A DNA stretch of 8,751 nt, from contig JAPLIO010000109.1 of the NCBI GenBank assembly GCA_026389055.1, positions 1 through 8,751 on the forward strand. Reading direction: 5' to 3'. Within the stretch, counting starts at the first letter, position 1. Each line of letters starts with the position of its first letter. Shown here in pieces: positions 1 to 6,186 of the stretch. The DNA comes from Candidatus Melainabacteria bacterium. Its GTDB lineage: Bacteria; Cyanobacteriota; Vampirovibrionia; Vampirovibrionales; JAJTHC01. Under the pieces are notes generated by a model. That model was given only the letters and a program-made list of their open reading frames with translations. It was not told the DNA's origin and made no database searches. The translations under genes and the position numbers were made by a program.

Positions 1-56
1 AGGAATTTGTTTGTGGGGGTGGCTTGTTGAATTTGGATGTCAGCGAAAGTAGTCAT
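1..56 (-). CDS. Probable transposase, N-terminal 18 codons (partial)
   Basis: An ATG at 56-54 opens a frame reading MTTFADIQIQQATPTNKF that leaves the window without a stop. An AGGAT sequence about nine bases upstream can act as ribosome binding site, and a promoter-like pair sits just before it. Its position about 65 bp inside the terminal repeat is what is expected of a transposase start. Eighteen residues are too few to recognise a transposase family, so the function is inferred only from position inside the IS. It could instead be a passenger gene. Confidence 0.45.
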   Translation of the reverse strand, partial: MTTFADIQIQQATPTNKF

Positions 57-82
57 GGGGGAGGTATCCTAGTTGTGAACGA

Positions 83-111
83 ATCATAACGATACGTCTA
101 TTTTACCCCAA
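83..111 (-). promoter_or_regulatory. Promoter-like pair inside the IS end
   Basis: On the minus strand there is a TATGAT -10 box (83-88) and a TTGGGG box (106-111) in the -35 position, separated by exactly 17 bases. Transcription would start near 76 and run into the putative transposase at 56. The -10 matches the consensus at five of six positions, the -35 only at its first three. The pair overlaps the chimaeric tail of the primase/helicase frame. Confidence 0.35.
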
Positions 112-1624
112 ACCAACCACTCTTTTTCCGTAACCTCATATACCGTTTACAAACGGGGAACGGGGGCATCATGGTGTCTTCCTCCCATTGTTTAGCTTCT
201 TTCTCCATATGAACGTTACCATTTTTGAAGCTGGCTTTTAGTTTTTGCTCCAAGGCTTTTCGCTTAATCTCCATTACCGATGTTAGGTTTTCATAGTCTT
301 TCATTGCCTGTTGGTGTTTACCAAAGGCTCGCTTTTCTAAATCTGAAACCGATTTCAGAACGCTTTGGATGCTAGGGGTCTTCATTGTGGAAGGCTTGCC
401 AATAATCATGCCCCATAAGTTAGGTACAACAAGCCAGCTATCTTGAGCTTTAGGGCGGATACCCACCTGCCTACCAATTAAACTACCCAGCATAACCATT
501 AACGTAACCGCCATAAAATCAATACTGACTTGCATTCGGTGGGATTCATCTATAAGCCATGCCGTTGCCCGTAACGGTAATAAATCTGTATCAAAGGCTT
601 CTACAGGGAGTAATTGTTGCTGAATAACCCGAGGGGCTTCCCATTGTGGCGAAAACGTGGAGGCATTAGCACTAGTAGCTAAAGGTGAAGCCACGGTGGC
701 GGTTAGGCTAGGGTTACTGGTATTGCTAAGGGCTTTTTTAATACTGCGTTGCCGATAGTCTGTCCGACTTTGCCATTTTGAACGTTGCCCTAACACGGAT
801 TGCCCGAATAATGTTTCCATTGCAACCGCATCGCCTTTTGTCCAAAACGCAAGATGGCTTAATAGGGCTAAATCTGCTGAAGAATCATCTCCTGCATAAG
901 AGGCTACATCCCCCTGCCAAAGGGCTTTAATAGCCCCGCCATGCCGACTATTAAACATCTGTTCGGGTAAGTCTGTTAAAATAACAGGTGGGGCTAAGGG
1001 GGAAGCAGGAGGGCTATTGTGTGCCTGCTGGTTCGCCCGTTGTTGTTGGTGTTGAGCTTCACACCACTGATAAAAATGACGGATGCTTTCCTGCTGATTA
1101 CTTAACGTGATAGGGGCATTTTGAAACCGATTACCTGTCATGGCAATAAACCGTTTATGATGGTAAATTTCCACGCAATGCCCACACGCCAATGTGAACT
1201 TTGAGCCTGTTTCCCCTTCAAGGCTACCCCACCCAAACCAGTGCAAGCCTTTACCACTTTGGGAAACTTCCGTAAAGCTAGGGGGAAGCATGGCTAAAAT
1301 GGGTTCTACCCATGGTAAGGGGTTGCCCACCGCATCTAAGCTATTGTCTAAATCCACACAAACAAGGGTGTTTTGTAGGGAAAAGCCCACCCCTGCAAAA
1401 TACTGTGGCATTTTATGCCAAGAAAAAACGGCTTCTGTAAACGTACCGCATTGGGTAAGTTCTGTTGGGTTACACGGGGCTAAGGTGTGCGGATTGTAAG
1501 GCACTTTTAAAGGTTTAGCCTGCCCTTCCTTTGCTACTAGCCGCCAAAGTAACCAGTGGTTTAAGTGTTGCATTTCCGTAGGGAAAAGTGTTTCAACATT
1601 AGGGGGATTGGTAAGCATTGCCAT
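98..1624 (-). CDS. Primase/helicase (NrS-1-type primase plus DUF3987), C-terminus cut off by an IS
   Basis: The protein is a replication primase/helicase of phage and mobile-element type. Residues 20-165 resemble the archaeo-eukaryotic primase-polymerase fold of the NrS-1 group: VDLDN with D91 and D93 as likely metal ligands, SGKGLH with H128, then VEIY and RFIAMTGN. Residues 222-300 match the NrS-1 helicase-binding-like domain (SADLALLSHLAFWTKGD, KWQSRTDYRQRSI). Residues 333-495 begin a DUF3987 helicase-like domain with a Walker A-like GKPSTMKT at 409-416. The natural protein appears to stop after KRY (495). Residue 496 straddles the junction, and 497-508 and the TAG are encoded by the IS repeat. 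The Walker B half of DUF3987 is missing, so helicase activity is probably lost. The start follows a GAGG about 13 bases upstream and lies 15 bp after the preceding small gene, suggesting coupled translation. Confidence 0.8.
   Translation of the reverse strand: MAMLTNPPNVETLFPTEMQHLNHWLLWRLVAKEGQAKPLKVPYNPHTLAPCNPTELTQCGTFTEAVFSWHKMPQYFAGVGFSLQNTLVCVDLDNSLDAVGNPLPWVEPILAMLPPSFTEVSQSGKGLHWFGWGSLEGETGSKFTLACGHCVEIYHHKRFIAMTGNRFQNAPITLSNQQESIRHFYQWCEAQHQQQRANQQAHNSPPASPLAPPVILTDLPEQMFNSRHGGAIKALWQGDVASYAGDDSSADLALLSHLAFWTKGDAVAMETLFGQSVLGQRSKWQSRTDYRQRSIKKALSNTSNPSLTATVASPLATSANASTFSPQWEAPRVIQQQLLPVEAFDTDLLPLRATAWLIDESHRMQVSIDFMAVTLMVMLGSLIGRQVGIRPKAQDSWLVVPNLWGMIIGKPSTMKTPSIQSVLKSVSDLEKRAFGKHQQAMKDYENLTSVMEIKRKALEQKLKASFKNGNVHMEKEAKQWEEDTMMPPFPVCKRYMRLRKKSGWFGVK
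122..137. repeat. 16-bp terminal inverted repeat of the IS
   Basis: The plus strand reads CTTTTTCCGTAACCTC. This is base-for-base the right end of the element at 8379-8590 and the exact reverse complement of its left end. The three termini share no obvious sequence beyond these 16 bases. The outer edge faces right, into the primase/helicase gene, where the neighbouring bases on the minus strand are TATAT. Confidence 0.85.
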
Positions 1625-1639
1625 TATAATGATTGTTCC

Positions 1640-1837
1640 TCATTCGGTTGTGAAAACGACACGGTAACAGGGATAAACAAACGCACCTATAAAGGCTTGG
1701 CTGAATTTACCTTGCCGTTTACTAGGTTGCGATGGGTCTGTTAAATGAGGTATAATGGTGGTATTAAGTTTCAACTGAACTGGTTGATTATTCGCCGATG
1801 GATTCGCCTCCGTCGGCTTTTTCTCTTTAGGCGGCAT
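1640..1837 (-). CDS. Small basic protein of unknown function, 65 residues
   Basis: This 65-residue frame begins MPPKEKKPTEA and ends YRVVFTTE. The N-terminus is lysine-rich and probably disordered; the C-terminal third (FSQAFIGAFVYPCYRVVF) is hydrophobic and could fold as strands. I do not recognise it. The start is the ATG at 1837, not the longer frame up to 1945, because that extension is an anti-natural string of Lys/Arg/Asn read out of phase across the better-looking 1827-2039 gene. It overlaps that gene's stop by 11 bp and its own stop lies 15 bp before the primase start, so the three look like one translationally coupled unit. A small replication accessory protein is possible, but that rests on position only. 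Confidence 0.5.
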   Translation of the reverse strand: MPPKEKKPTEANPSANNQPVQLKLNTTIIPHLTDPSQPSKRQGKFSQAFIGAFVYPCYRVVFTTE

Positions 1838-2039
1838 CTGTTTCGGTTTCCTCTGTGGGTTGTAGGGTTGGGAGTGATAAAGGGTTTTCTTGTGCCTGTT
1901 CTTGTTCTTTCTCTTCTGCTTCTTGCCACTGGTGAAGCAAGGCAAAGAACCCAGAGACGTTATCTAGGATTTCTTGTTCTTCAACATCGTTCAGCCCGCC
2001 ATAATATGCCTGCATGGGTTGGAAGGTGTGGCATGGCAA
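1827..2039 (-). CDS. Small acidic protein of unknown function, 70 residues, TTG start
   Basis: The frame has a strong AAAGGAGG ribosome binding site (2045-2052) five bases before a TTG, which is why the TTG at 2039 is preferred over the internal ATG at 2015 (62 residues). The sequence contains a plausible helical core (NDVEEQEILDNVSGFFALLHQWQEAEEKE) around residues 17-45, then a Gln/Glu-rich acidic tail to the end. No family is recognised. It overlaps the next gene by 11 bp and the upstream start-less frame by 49 bp. It belongs to the run of short genes leading into the primase/helicase. Confidence 0.5.
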   Translation of the reverse strand: MPCHTFQPMQAYYGGLNDVEEQEILDNVSGFFALLHQWQEAEEKEQEQAQENPLSLPTLQPTEETETDAA

Positions 2040-2200
2040 CCGAGCCTCCTTTCCACACTAGGGGAGTGGAGGTCGTTTAAGCAACCGCATTGAGGGCATA
2101 TTAGGGTAATGCCTCCCAACGGGCGAAGGATGGCTTCTACTTCTTGTTTAGGAATATAGAGACGATCGCCATAGTGAAGCCCAAGGTGTTTTTTGGACAG
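1991..2200 (-). pseudogene. Start-less zinc-ribbon-like reading frame, probably 5'-truncated
   Basis: A 69-codon open frame runs from just after a TGA (2203-2201) to a TGA at 1993-1991. It contains YGDRLYIPKQEVEAILRP, which resembles the wing and helix of excisionase-type DNA-binding proteins, then ICPQCGCLND and later RRLGCH and PCRHI. These Cys/His pairs would suit a small zinc site. There is no ATG before the last few codons, and the first codon, CTG, has no ribosome binding site. The reading frame begins exactly where the AT-rich promoter region of the unknown plus-strand gene starts, so that gene's arrival may have replaced the 5' end. It may alternatively be a chance frame. Confidence 0.35.
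2045..2052 (-). promoter_or_regulatory. Strong ribosome binding site deciding a TTG start
   Basis: AAAGGAGG on the minus strand is followed by CTCGG and TTG at 2039. The site lies in the 3' arm of an imperfect inverted repeat in the transcript (2072 to 2045): CCTCCAC near the start can pair with GTGG or GGAGG near the end. In the folded RNA the ribosome binding site could be masked until ribosomes translating the upstream frame open it. Confidence 0.5.
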
Positions 2201-2217
2201 TCAAAAAATGAAAAAAG

Positions 2218-2226
2218 TGATATAAT
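2218..2226 (+). promoter_or_regulatory. Extended -10 promoter for the gene at 2261
   Basis: TGATATAAT is a perfect -10 hexamer (2221-2226) with the TGn extension directly before it. The -35 position (CAGTCA at 2198-2203) is poor, as is usual for extended -10 promoters. The flanks are A/T-rich. Transcription would begin near 2233, about 28 bases before the start codon. AAGGG at 2246-2250, ten bases before the ATG, is the likely ribosome binding site; the AAGG touching the ATG is too close. Confidence 0.6.
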
Positions 2227-2260
2227 GGATTTTTTAGCTTAATTTAAGGGTTTTTTAAGG

Positions 2261-3085
2261 ATGATGGAATTGGAATATAACCCTGAAGAGCATCAAATTG
2301 TACTAACTATTGATATTGCTTCTAGCCAAATGACGGGTAAAACCTTAACTAAAATGCTGGAAGGCTTTAGAATTGCTTCCGCTTATTATCAAAACTTGGA
2401 CTCAGGCTTAGCACTAGACAATGATATAGACTTTCAAATAGAGTCTATGCAAATGAATAGCCCCCTTAAAATAATCTTAAGAGGTTTGACTAATAGTGCA
2501 TTGTTTGCCGCCATGGCTTTCGGGACGGGGTTTTTTGAAAAACTAGGGGGCAACACTGCAGATTATTTTTTTAACAATCAAAACACGCCTGAAAAAGTGC
2601 TAAAAGCAAATCAAGATGCTTTAAGCGGTGTTGTTAAAAGTTCTATAAACGCTAGTATTAGTTTATGTCTTTGGAACTGTGAGAGTAAAACGGTTGTATA
2701 TGAGAAAAAAGTAGATCATTCACAGGCTGTTGAAATTCAAGAGCAAACAAAAAAACTGTTAAAAATAGCTGAAAAAGAGGAACACTTAACAGAAGTAACG
2801 CTTTCTTTGTTCAGTTTAGCGAACCGTGAAGAAGTTTCAAATAAACCCAGTTTAGATAAGGGGTTTATTTCAGAAGTAGATGCTGGTAACCATTATCCGA
2901 TAACTTGGATTGATACAGAAGGTAAAAACTTAATCCGTAAAGATAAATTAAATGCGTTTAGCAAAGAGTTCCTAGTGGATGTTAAAGTATGCAGAAAAAA
3001 CGGAAGTATTACACGCTATAAAATTACCCATATTTATAATTTAGAACGCCCTCAACAGCAAACGAAACTGAATTTAAACACTTAG
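2261..3085 (+). CDS. Unknown protein, 274 residues, AT-rich cargo gene
   Basis: I do not recognise this protein. It has an acidic N-terminal region (1-65), then SPLKIILRGL followed by a short hydrophobic stretch (ALFAAMAFGTGFF, 80-92). That stretch is too short to be a confident membrane segment. A charged, probably helical middle follows (140-190), and then a C-terminal region ending in a strand-rich DVKVCRKNGSITRYKITHIYNLE (240-262). There is no signal peptide and no catalytic motif I can see. Sampled 60-base blocks are 30-38 percent G+C, lower than most of the window, which suggests separate acquisition. It has its own promoter and ends convergently with the RM operon, overlapping the 166-residue gene by 12 bp. 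The start may be the first or second ATG (2261 or 2264). Position between replication and restriction genes makes a defence or accessory role possible, but that is inference. Confidence 0.8.
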   Translation: MMELEYNPEEHQIVLTIDIASSQMTGKTLTKMLEGFRIASAYYQNLDSGLALDNDIDFQIESMQMNSPLKIILRGLTNSALFAAMAFGTGFFEKLGGNTADYFFNNQNTPEKVLKANQDALSGVVKSSINASISLCLWNCESKTVVYEKKVDHSQAVEIQEQTKKLLKIAEKEEHLTEVTLSLFSLANREEVSNKPSLDKGFISEVDAGNHYPITWIDTEGKNLIRKDKLNAFSKEFLVDVKVCRKNGSITRYKITHIYNLERPQQQTKLNLNT

Positions 3086-3574
3086 GGCTTTGGCAAGGGA
3101 TTCTTTATTCCGATGAGTTTTAACCTTTAGTAAGCCCGTAGCATAGTAATAAACCAAGGCGGTTTCAATAGGGGGGTGTAACTTCCTAGGCTCAATTTCT
3201 GCTTTATCAGTAAACTCTTCTACGGTTTTTAAACTTCCTTGATACCATATATGTATTAGCAAGCGTTCTTCAGAGTTATAGGCTTCTGCTTTAATATGCT
3301 TGCCTGCATTTTCAAAGGTTTTAAAATCTGCCATGGCACTTTCTTCAAAGGCTTTTTTATCTGTTTCAAGGTGGGGGTTATTGCCTGCTTCCATTAGCTG
3401 GTGGCGAATAAGTTCAGGGAGTTCTTTTCGGCTTGCTTTGGTTGTGCTTTTATCTACAAGCGTTTGAATAGCTTTTAATAGTTGGTGTTTGGTTTCTTTT
3501 AAATAGAAAACCAAGCCTTCCACCCCCAAGCGACGAAAAAGCGATTGTTCAAAATAATCCCGTTGCTGGGGCAT
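3074..3574 (-). CDS. Unknown 166-residue protein, third gene of the RM operon
   Basis: The gene follows res after 19 bases and has a good ribosome binding site (AAAGGA, nine bases before the ATG), so it should be translated from the same transcript. The protein looks soluble: an N-terminal part (DYFEQSLFRRLGVEGLVFYLKE, QLLKAIQTLVDKS), a charged helical middle, and a C-terminal half with LLIHIWYQGSLKTVEEF and ETALVYYYATGLLKV. The alternation there could be a small winged-helix-like domain, but no family is recognised. Classical type III systems consist of mod and res only, so a co-transcribed third gene is notable; it could modulate the complex or be a hitch-hiker. Its stop overlaps the convergent 274-residue gene by 12 bp. 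Confidence 0.75.
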   Translation of the reverse strand: MPQQRDYFEQSLFRRLGVEGLVFYLKETKHQLLKAIQTLVDKSTTKASRKELPELIRHQLMEAGNNPHLETDKKAFEESAMADFKTFENAGKHIKAEAYNSEERLLIHIWYQGSLKTVEEFTDKAEIEPRKLHPPIETALVYYYATGLLKVKTHRNKESLAKALSV

Positions 3575-3593
3575 GGCTCAAAATCCTTTCATT

Positions 3594-6161
3594 CTAAACA
3601 GATACCTTTAGCAGGGTGTTTAGTTCTGTTTTCCAACCACCTTCTAACGCTAAAACAAGGCTTGCCATATGCCGAGGCGTTTTAAGCGAACCCACTACTT
3701 GATATTGCTGTGCTAAAATTTCAAGCAACGTTTGTTTGTAGTGGGTATCTTCGTTGCCCAACAACTGTTCTCCTTTGGTTTCCAATAGCAGATATTGCCC
3801 TTCACCCGTAGCAGGATTGAGCGTTTTCTTCACCAAAAAATCAGGATAAATCGCTCTATCTTGCCAACCCTGTAGCTTATATTCACTGGTTTGCCTAGCA
3901 AATAACCGATGCCACCACTTCACGCTTGTTTCTCTATCTAAGTAGCCTGCTACTTCGGTTTCTGCCCCGTTGAAAAAATCTGCTAACATGGGGGTGTACA
4001 AACTATTTTCAAACGATAGTTCCAGCGGCTCTGCTTCAGCAATGGAAACATCATAACTAGCCCCTAATCTAAACGCTTCAGGCTGCTTCCCAGCGTGTTG
4101 TTCCACCAGTTCAAACGAAATAACACCTTCAGCCAACCACTGACGAAACAACGCTTCCGATTGTGAAAAAATTTGTCGTTGATACTCATTTTTGATACCT
4201 GCCATGACATCAAACGGCATATAGGCTTCTTGAATACGGCTAATGTGGTTGCCCAGTAATTGATGAGCAATAAACGCACTAGGAATAACAGGATACAACT
4301 GACGATATAATGCGATAGCCGTAGGTTTTTCAGGGGCAAGGTAGTTGAGGTTTAACCGAGTTTGCAAGGCTTCCAACGCTTGCGAATTCCCCTTTTTACC
4401 TAAGCCGTAGCCAATTAAAGAAGCATCTTGATGGGCAAAATTATGGCGTTCCACCAAAGTAGGAACATCCACTTTTAAGCCTGTAAATGCTACTTGTGGT
4501 AATAAGTGTTCTTTCCAATTTAACGGTAAACTGGCAGGCAATGCAGGATTATTAAACGCTTTGCGTGGATGAAATAACACGGTGGGCAATAAAACCTCTT
4601 CCAAAGTAAAACATTCACGGCGTTGAATGCGTTTTTTAACCTTGGCACCCCCGTCTGATTCTTTAATTAACGCTTTTTTAACATCGCCAAATCCCTGTTT
4701 TTCCAAGCCTTCTACAATGGTATTGGTAAGGGTTGCAACATCTGCATTGTGGCAATACACAAACGCTTCGTTGAGTTCGGCTTTGGGTTCAATGCGTTTG
4801 GCGTTGGGTTGACGTAAAATACGCCCCAACATTTGTACCATTGAAACATCTGTTCGGGTATTGTCTAAATTACACAACACATAGGCAAAAGGGCAATCCC
4901 ACCCTTCACGCAAGGCATCTTTGGTAATAATAAACCGAATGGAACAAGTATCGCTCAATAAATCAATCCCGCCTAAATCATCCTCTTCAGAAGAACGCTT
5001 GGCAATTTCTGCATGATTAACCCCCTGTTGCAATAGCCATTGTTCTACATCATTGGCGTGAATGTAGCCTGCCTCTAATTGATCTTTCCCCGTGCGTTGT
5101 ACCCGAATAAGCATAATGGGACGGATATAAGTGCCGTAATTGTACCGAATTTCTTCGGCGTGTTCTTCTAACTCTCTGCGTTTTTCGTAGGCTTGTTTCA
5201 AGCATTGTTGCCAGCTAATTTCTTGCCAACTATTCAGATGAATAGGCAGTTTAATCATCTGTTCACGCCATAAATCCCGACCGTGGGCTTGAAACACAAT
5301 GTTGCTATTAAAGGGGGTGGCACTCAATTCCAAAATAAAGGAAGGGTTAAACGTGTTGATATTTTCTAACGCTTTCATGGTTTTCGTTTTGTGGCATTCA
5401 TCCACCACCACCAACGGTTGCACTAACCGAAACACATTGGCTAACGAGGCTTTCACCTCGGGGTATTCCGCCCAATCTCGAATAAACACCTCATAATCAG
5501 ATTCTGCAAAAATATCCAAGTTGGTAACCACTTGTTTTAATTGCTGATGCCCCAACACATCATCTGCCTTTGGGAAAAACGAGGTATACAAGCTATTGGG
5601 GTTATAAACTTTTCGGGCTTCTTTTGCCTTCGTTCCCACGTTAAAACTTTGCAACGTGATAATCATCACACAAAGCGATTCTTGTAAATCCTGCGGGGTA
5701 AAGCGGTCGGTTTTTTCCAGAATTTTAGGCGAAACACCCCCAGCACACGCCTTAAACACTTGATGCAACGGCGAATTGACGTTTCTAAACTGCTTGAGGG
5801 TTTGCCTGTAAATGGTTTCAGAAGGGACGACCCACAACACCAACCCACGCCCTTTGCCTAGTAGTTGGTGCTGAATTTTATCCACTGCCAACGCACCCAC
5901 CAGCGTTTTACCGCCCCCTGTGGGCAACATTAAACACCCATGCCCAATACTGTTACCTAAGCCGTCTCTGCGTTCTTTCCACGCTTCAATTTTCGGTTGC
6001 GGATGATGTTTAAAACAGTACTGAAACCATGCGTCTGCACAGTTACCTTGATGCGTTTTTAGTTCCGTTAAAAAGGCGGAAAGCCTGTTTAAACCTAATT
6101 CTTGATATTGTTTTAGTTCAAACTGCCCAACGGTTAAGGCGGTAGTGCTAGCGGTTGCCAT
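3594..6161 (-). CDS. res: Type III restriction enzyme, Res subunit (DEAD/DEAH translocase and nuclease)
   Basis: Res is the ATP-dependent translocating and cutting subunit of a type III restriction enzyme and acts only in complex with Mod. Superfamily 2 helicase motifs are in order: Walker A LPTGGGKT (79-86), DECH box VVVDECH (251-257), motif III SATPF (280-284), and motif VI QMLGRILRQP (443-452), preceded by LREGWDCP (418-423). Near the C-terminus a PD-(D/E)xK nuclease centre is visible: PDFLV with D774, then ETK with E794 and K796. The length of 855 residues is within the usual Res range and the frame is uninterrupted. The ATG follows AAAGGG at seven bases and lies 25 bp after mod. All catalytic motifs seem intact, but cutting should depend on Mod, which is frameshifted here. 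Confidence 0.93.
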   Translation of the reverse strand: MATASTTALTVGQFELKQYQELGLNRLSAFLTELKTHQGNCADAWFQYCFKHHPQPKIEAWKERRDGLGNSIGHGCLMLPTGGGKTLVGALAVDKIQHQLLGKGRGLVLWVVPSETIYRQTLKQFRNVNSPLHQVFKACAGGVSPKILEKTDRFTPQDLQESLCVMIITLQSFNVGTKAKEARKVYNPNSLYTSFFPKADDVLGHQQLKQVVTNLDIFAESDYEVFIRDWAEYPEVKASLANVFRLVQPLVVVDECHKTKTMKALENINTFNPSFILELSATPFNSNIVFQAHGRDLWREQMIKLPIHLNSWQEISWQQCLKQAYEKRRELEEHAEEIRYNYGTYIRPIMLIRVQRTGKDQLEAGYIHANDVEQWLLQQGVNHAEIAKRSSEEDDLGGIDLLSDTCSIRFIITKDALREGWDCPFAYVLCNLDNTRTDVSMVQMLGRILRQPNAKRIEPKAELNEAFVYCHNADVATLTNTIVEGLEKQGFGDVKKALIKESDGGAKVKKRIQRRECFTLEEVLLPTVLFHPRKAFNNPALPASLPLNWKEHLLPQVAFTGLKVDVPTLVERHNFAHQDASLIGYGLGKKGNSQALEALQTRLNLNYLAPEKPTAIALYRQLYPVIPSAFIAHQLLGNHISRIQEAYMPFDVMAGIKNEYQRQIFSQSEALFRQWLAEGVISFELVEQHAGKQPEAFRLGASYDVSIAEAEPLELSFENSLYTPMLADFFNGAETEVAGYLDRETSVKWWHRLFARQTSEYKLQGWQDRAIYPDFLVKKTLNPATGEGQYLLLETKGEQLLGNEDTHYKQTLLEILAQQYQVVGSLKTPRHMASLVLALEGGWKTELNTLLKVSV

Positions 6162-6186
6162 AATAAAACCCTTTATTTTTTTCTAC

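Larger units (their letters stand above)
1..137 (-). mobile_element. Insertion sequence, one end only (runs off the left edge)
   Basis: This is the terminal part of an IS. Its outer boundary is a 16-bp repeat at 122-137, identical to both ends of the element at 8379-8590. Inside the boundary lie a promoter-like pair and the start of an open frame heading left out of the window, the usual layout of an IS with its transposase reading away from the terminus. The IS interrupts the primase/helicase gene on its right: that protein is intact up to the repeat, and its last 12 codons and stop lie inside the IS. The IS family cannot be named from this fragment, and the other end and any target duplication are outside the window. 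Confidence 0.7.

Noticed and set aside
1751..1756. TATAAT on the plus strand
   Set aside because: It lies inside the 65-residue minus-strand gene, with no -35 and no plus-strand gene to serve.
1745..2080. 111-residue plus-strand frame
   Set aside because: It mirrors the small minus-strand genes, has an unnatural Arg/Leu/Phe-rich composition and no ribosome binding site.
2092..2115. Imperfect hairpin GAGGGCAT / ATGCCTC
   Set aside because: The stem needs two bulges and it lies in a reading frame, with no T-run; too weak to call an operator or terminator.
3060..3100. Terminator between the convergent genes
   Set aside because: The two genes overlap by 12 bp, and I see no stem followed by a T-run on either strand.
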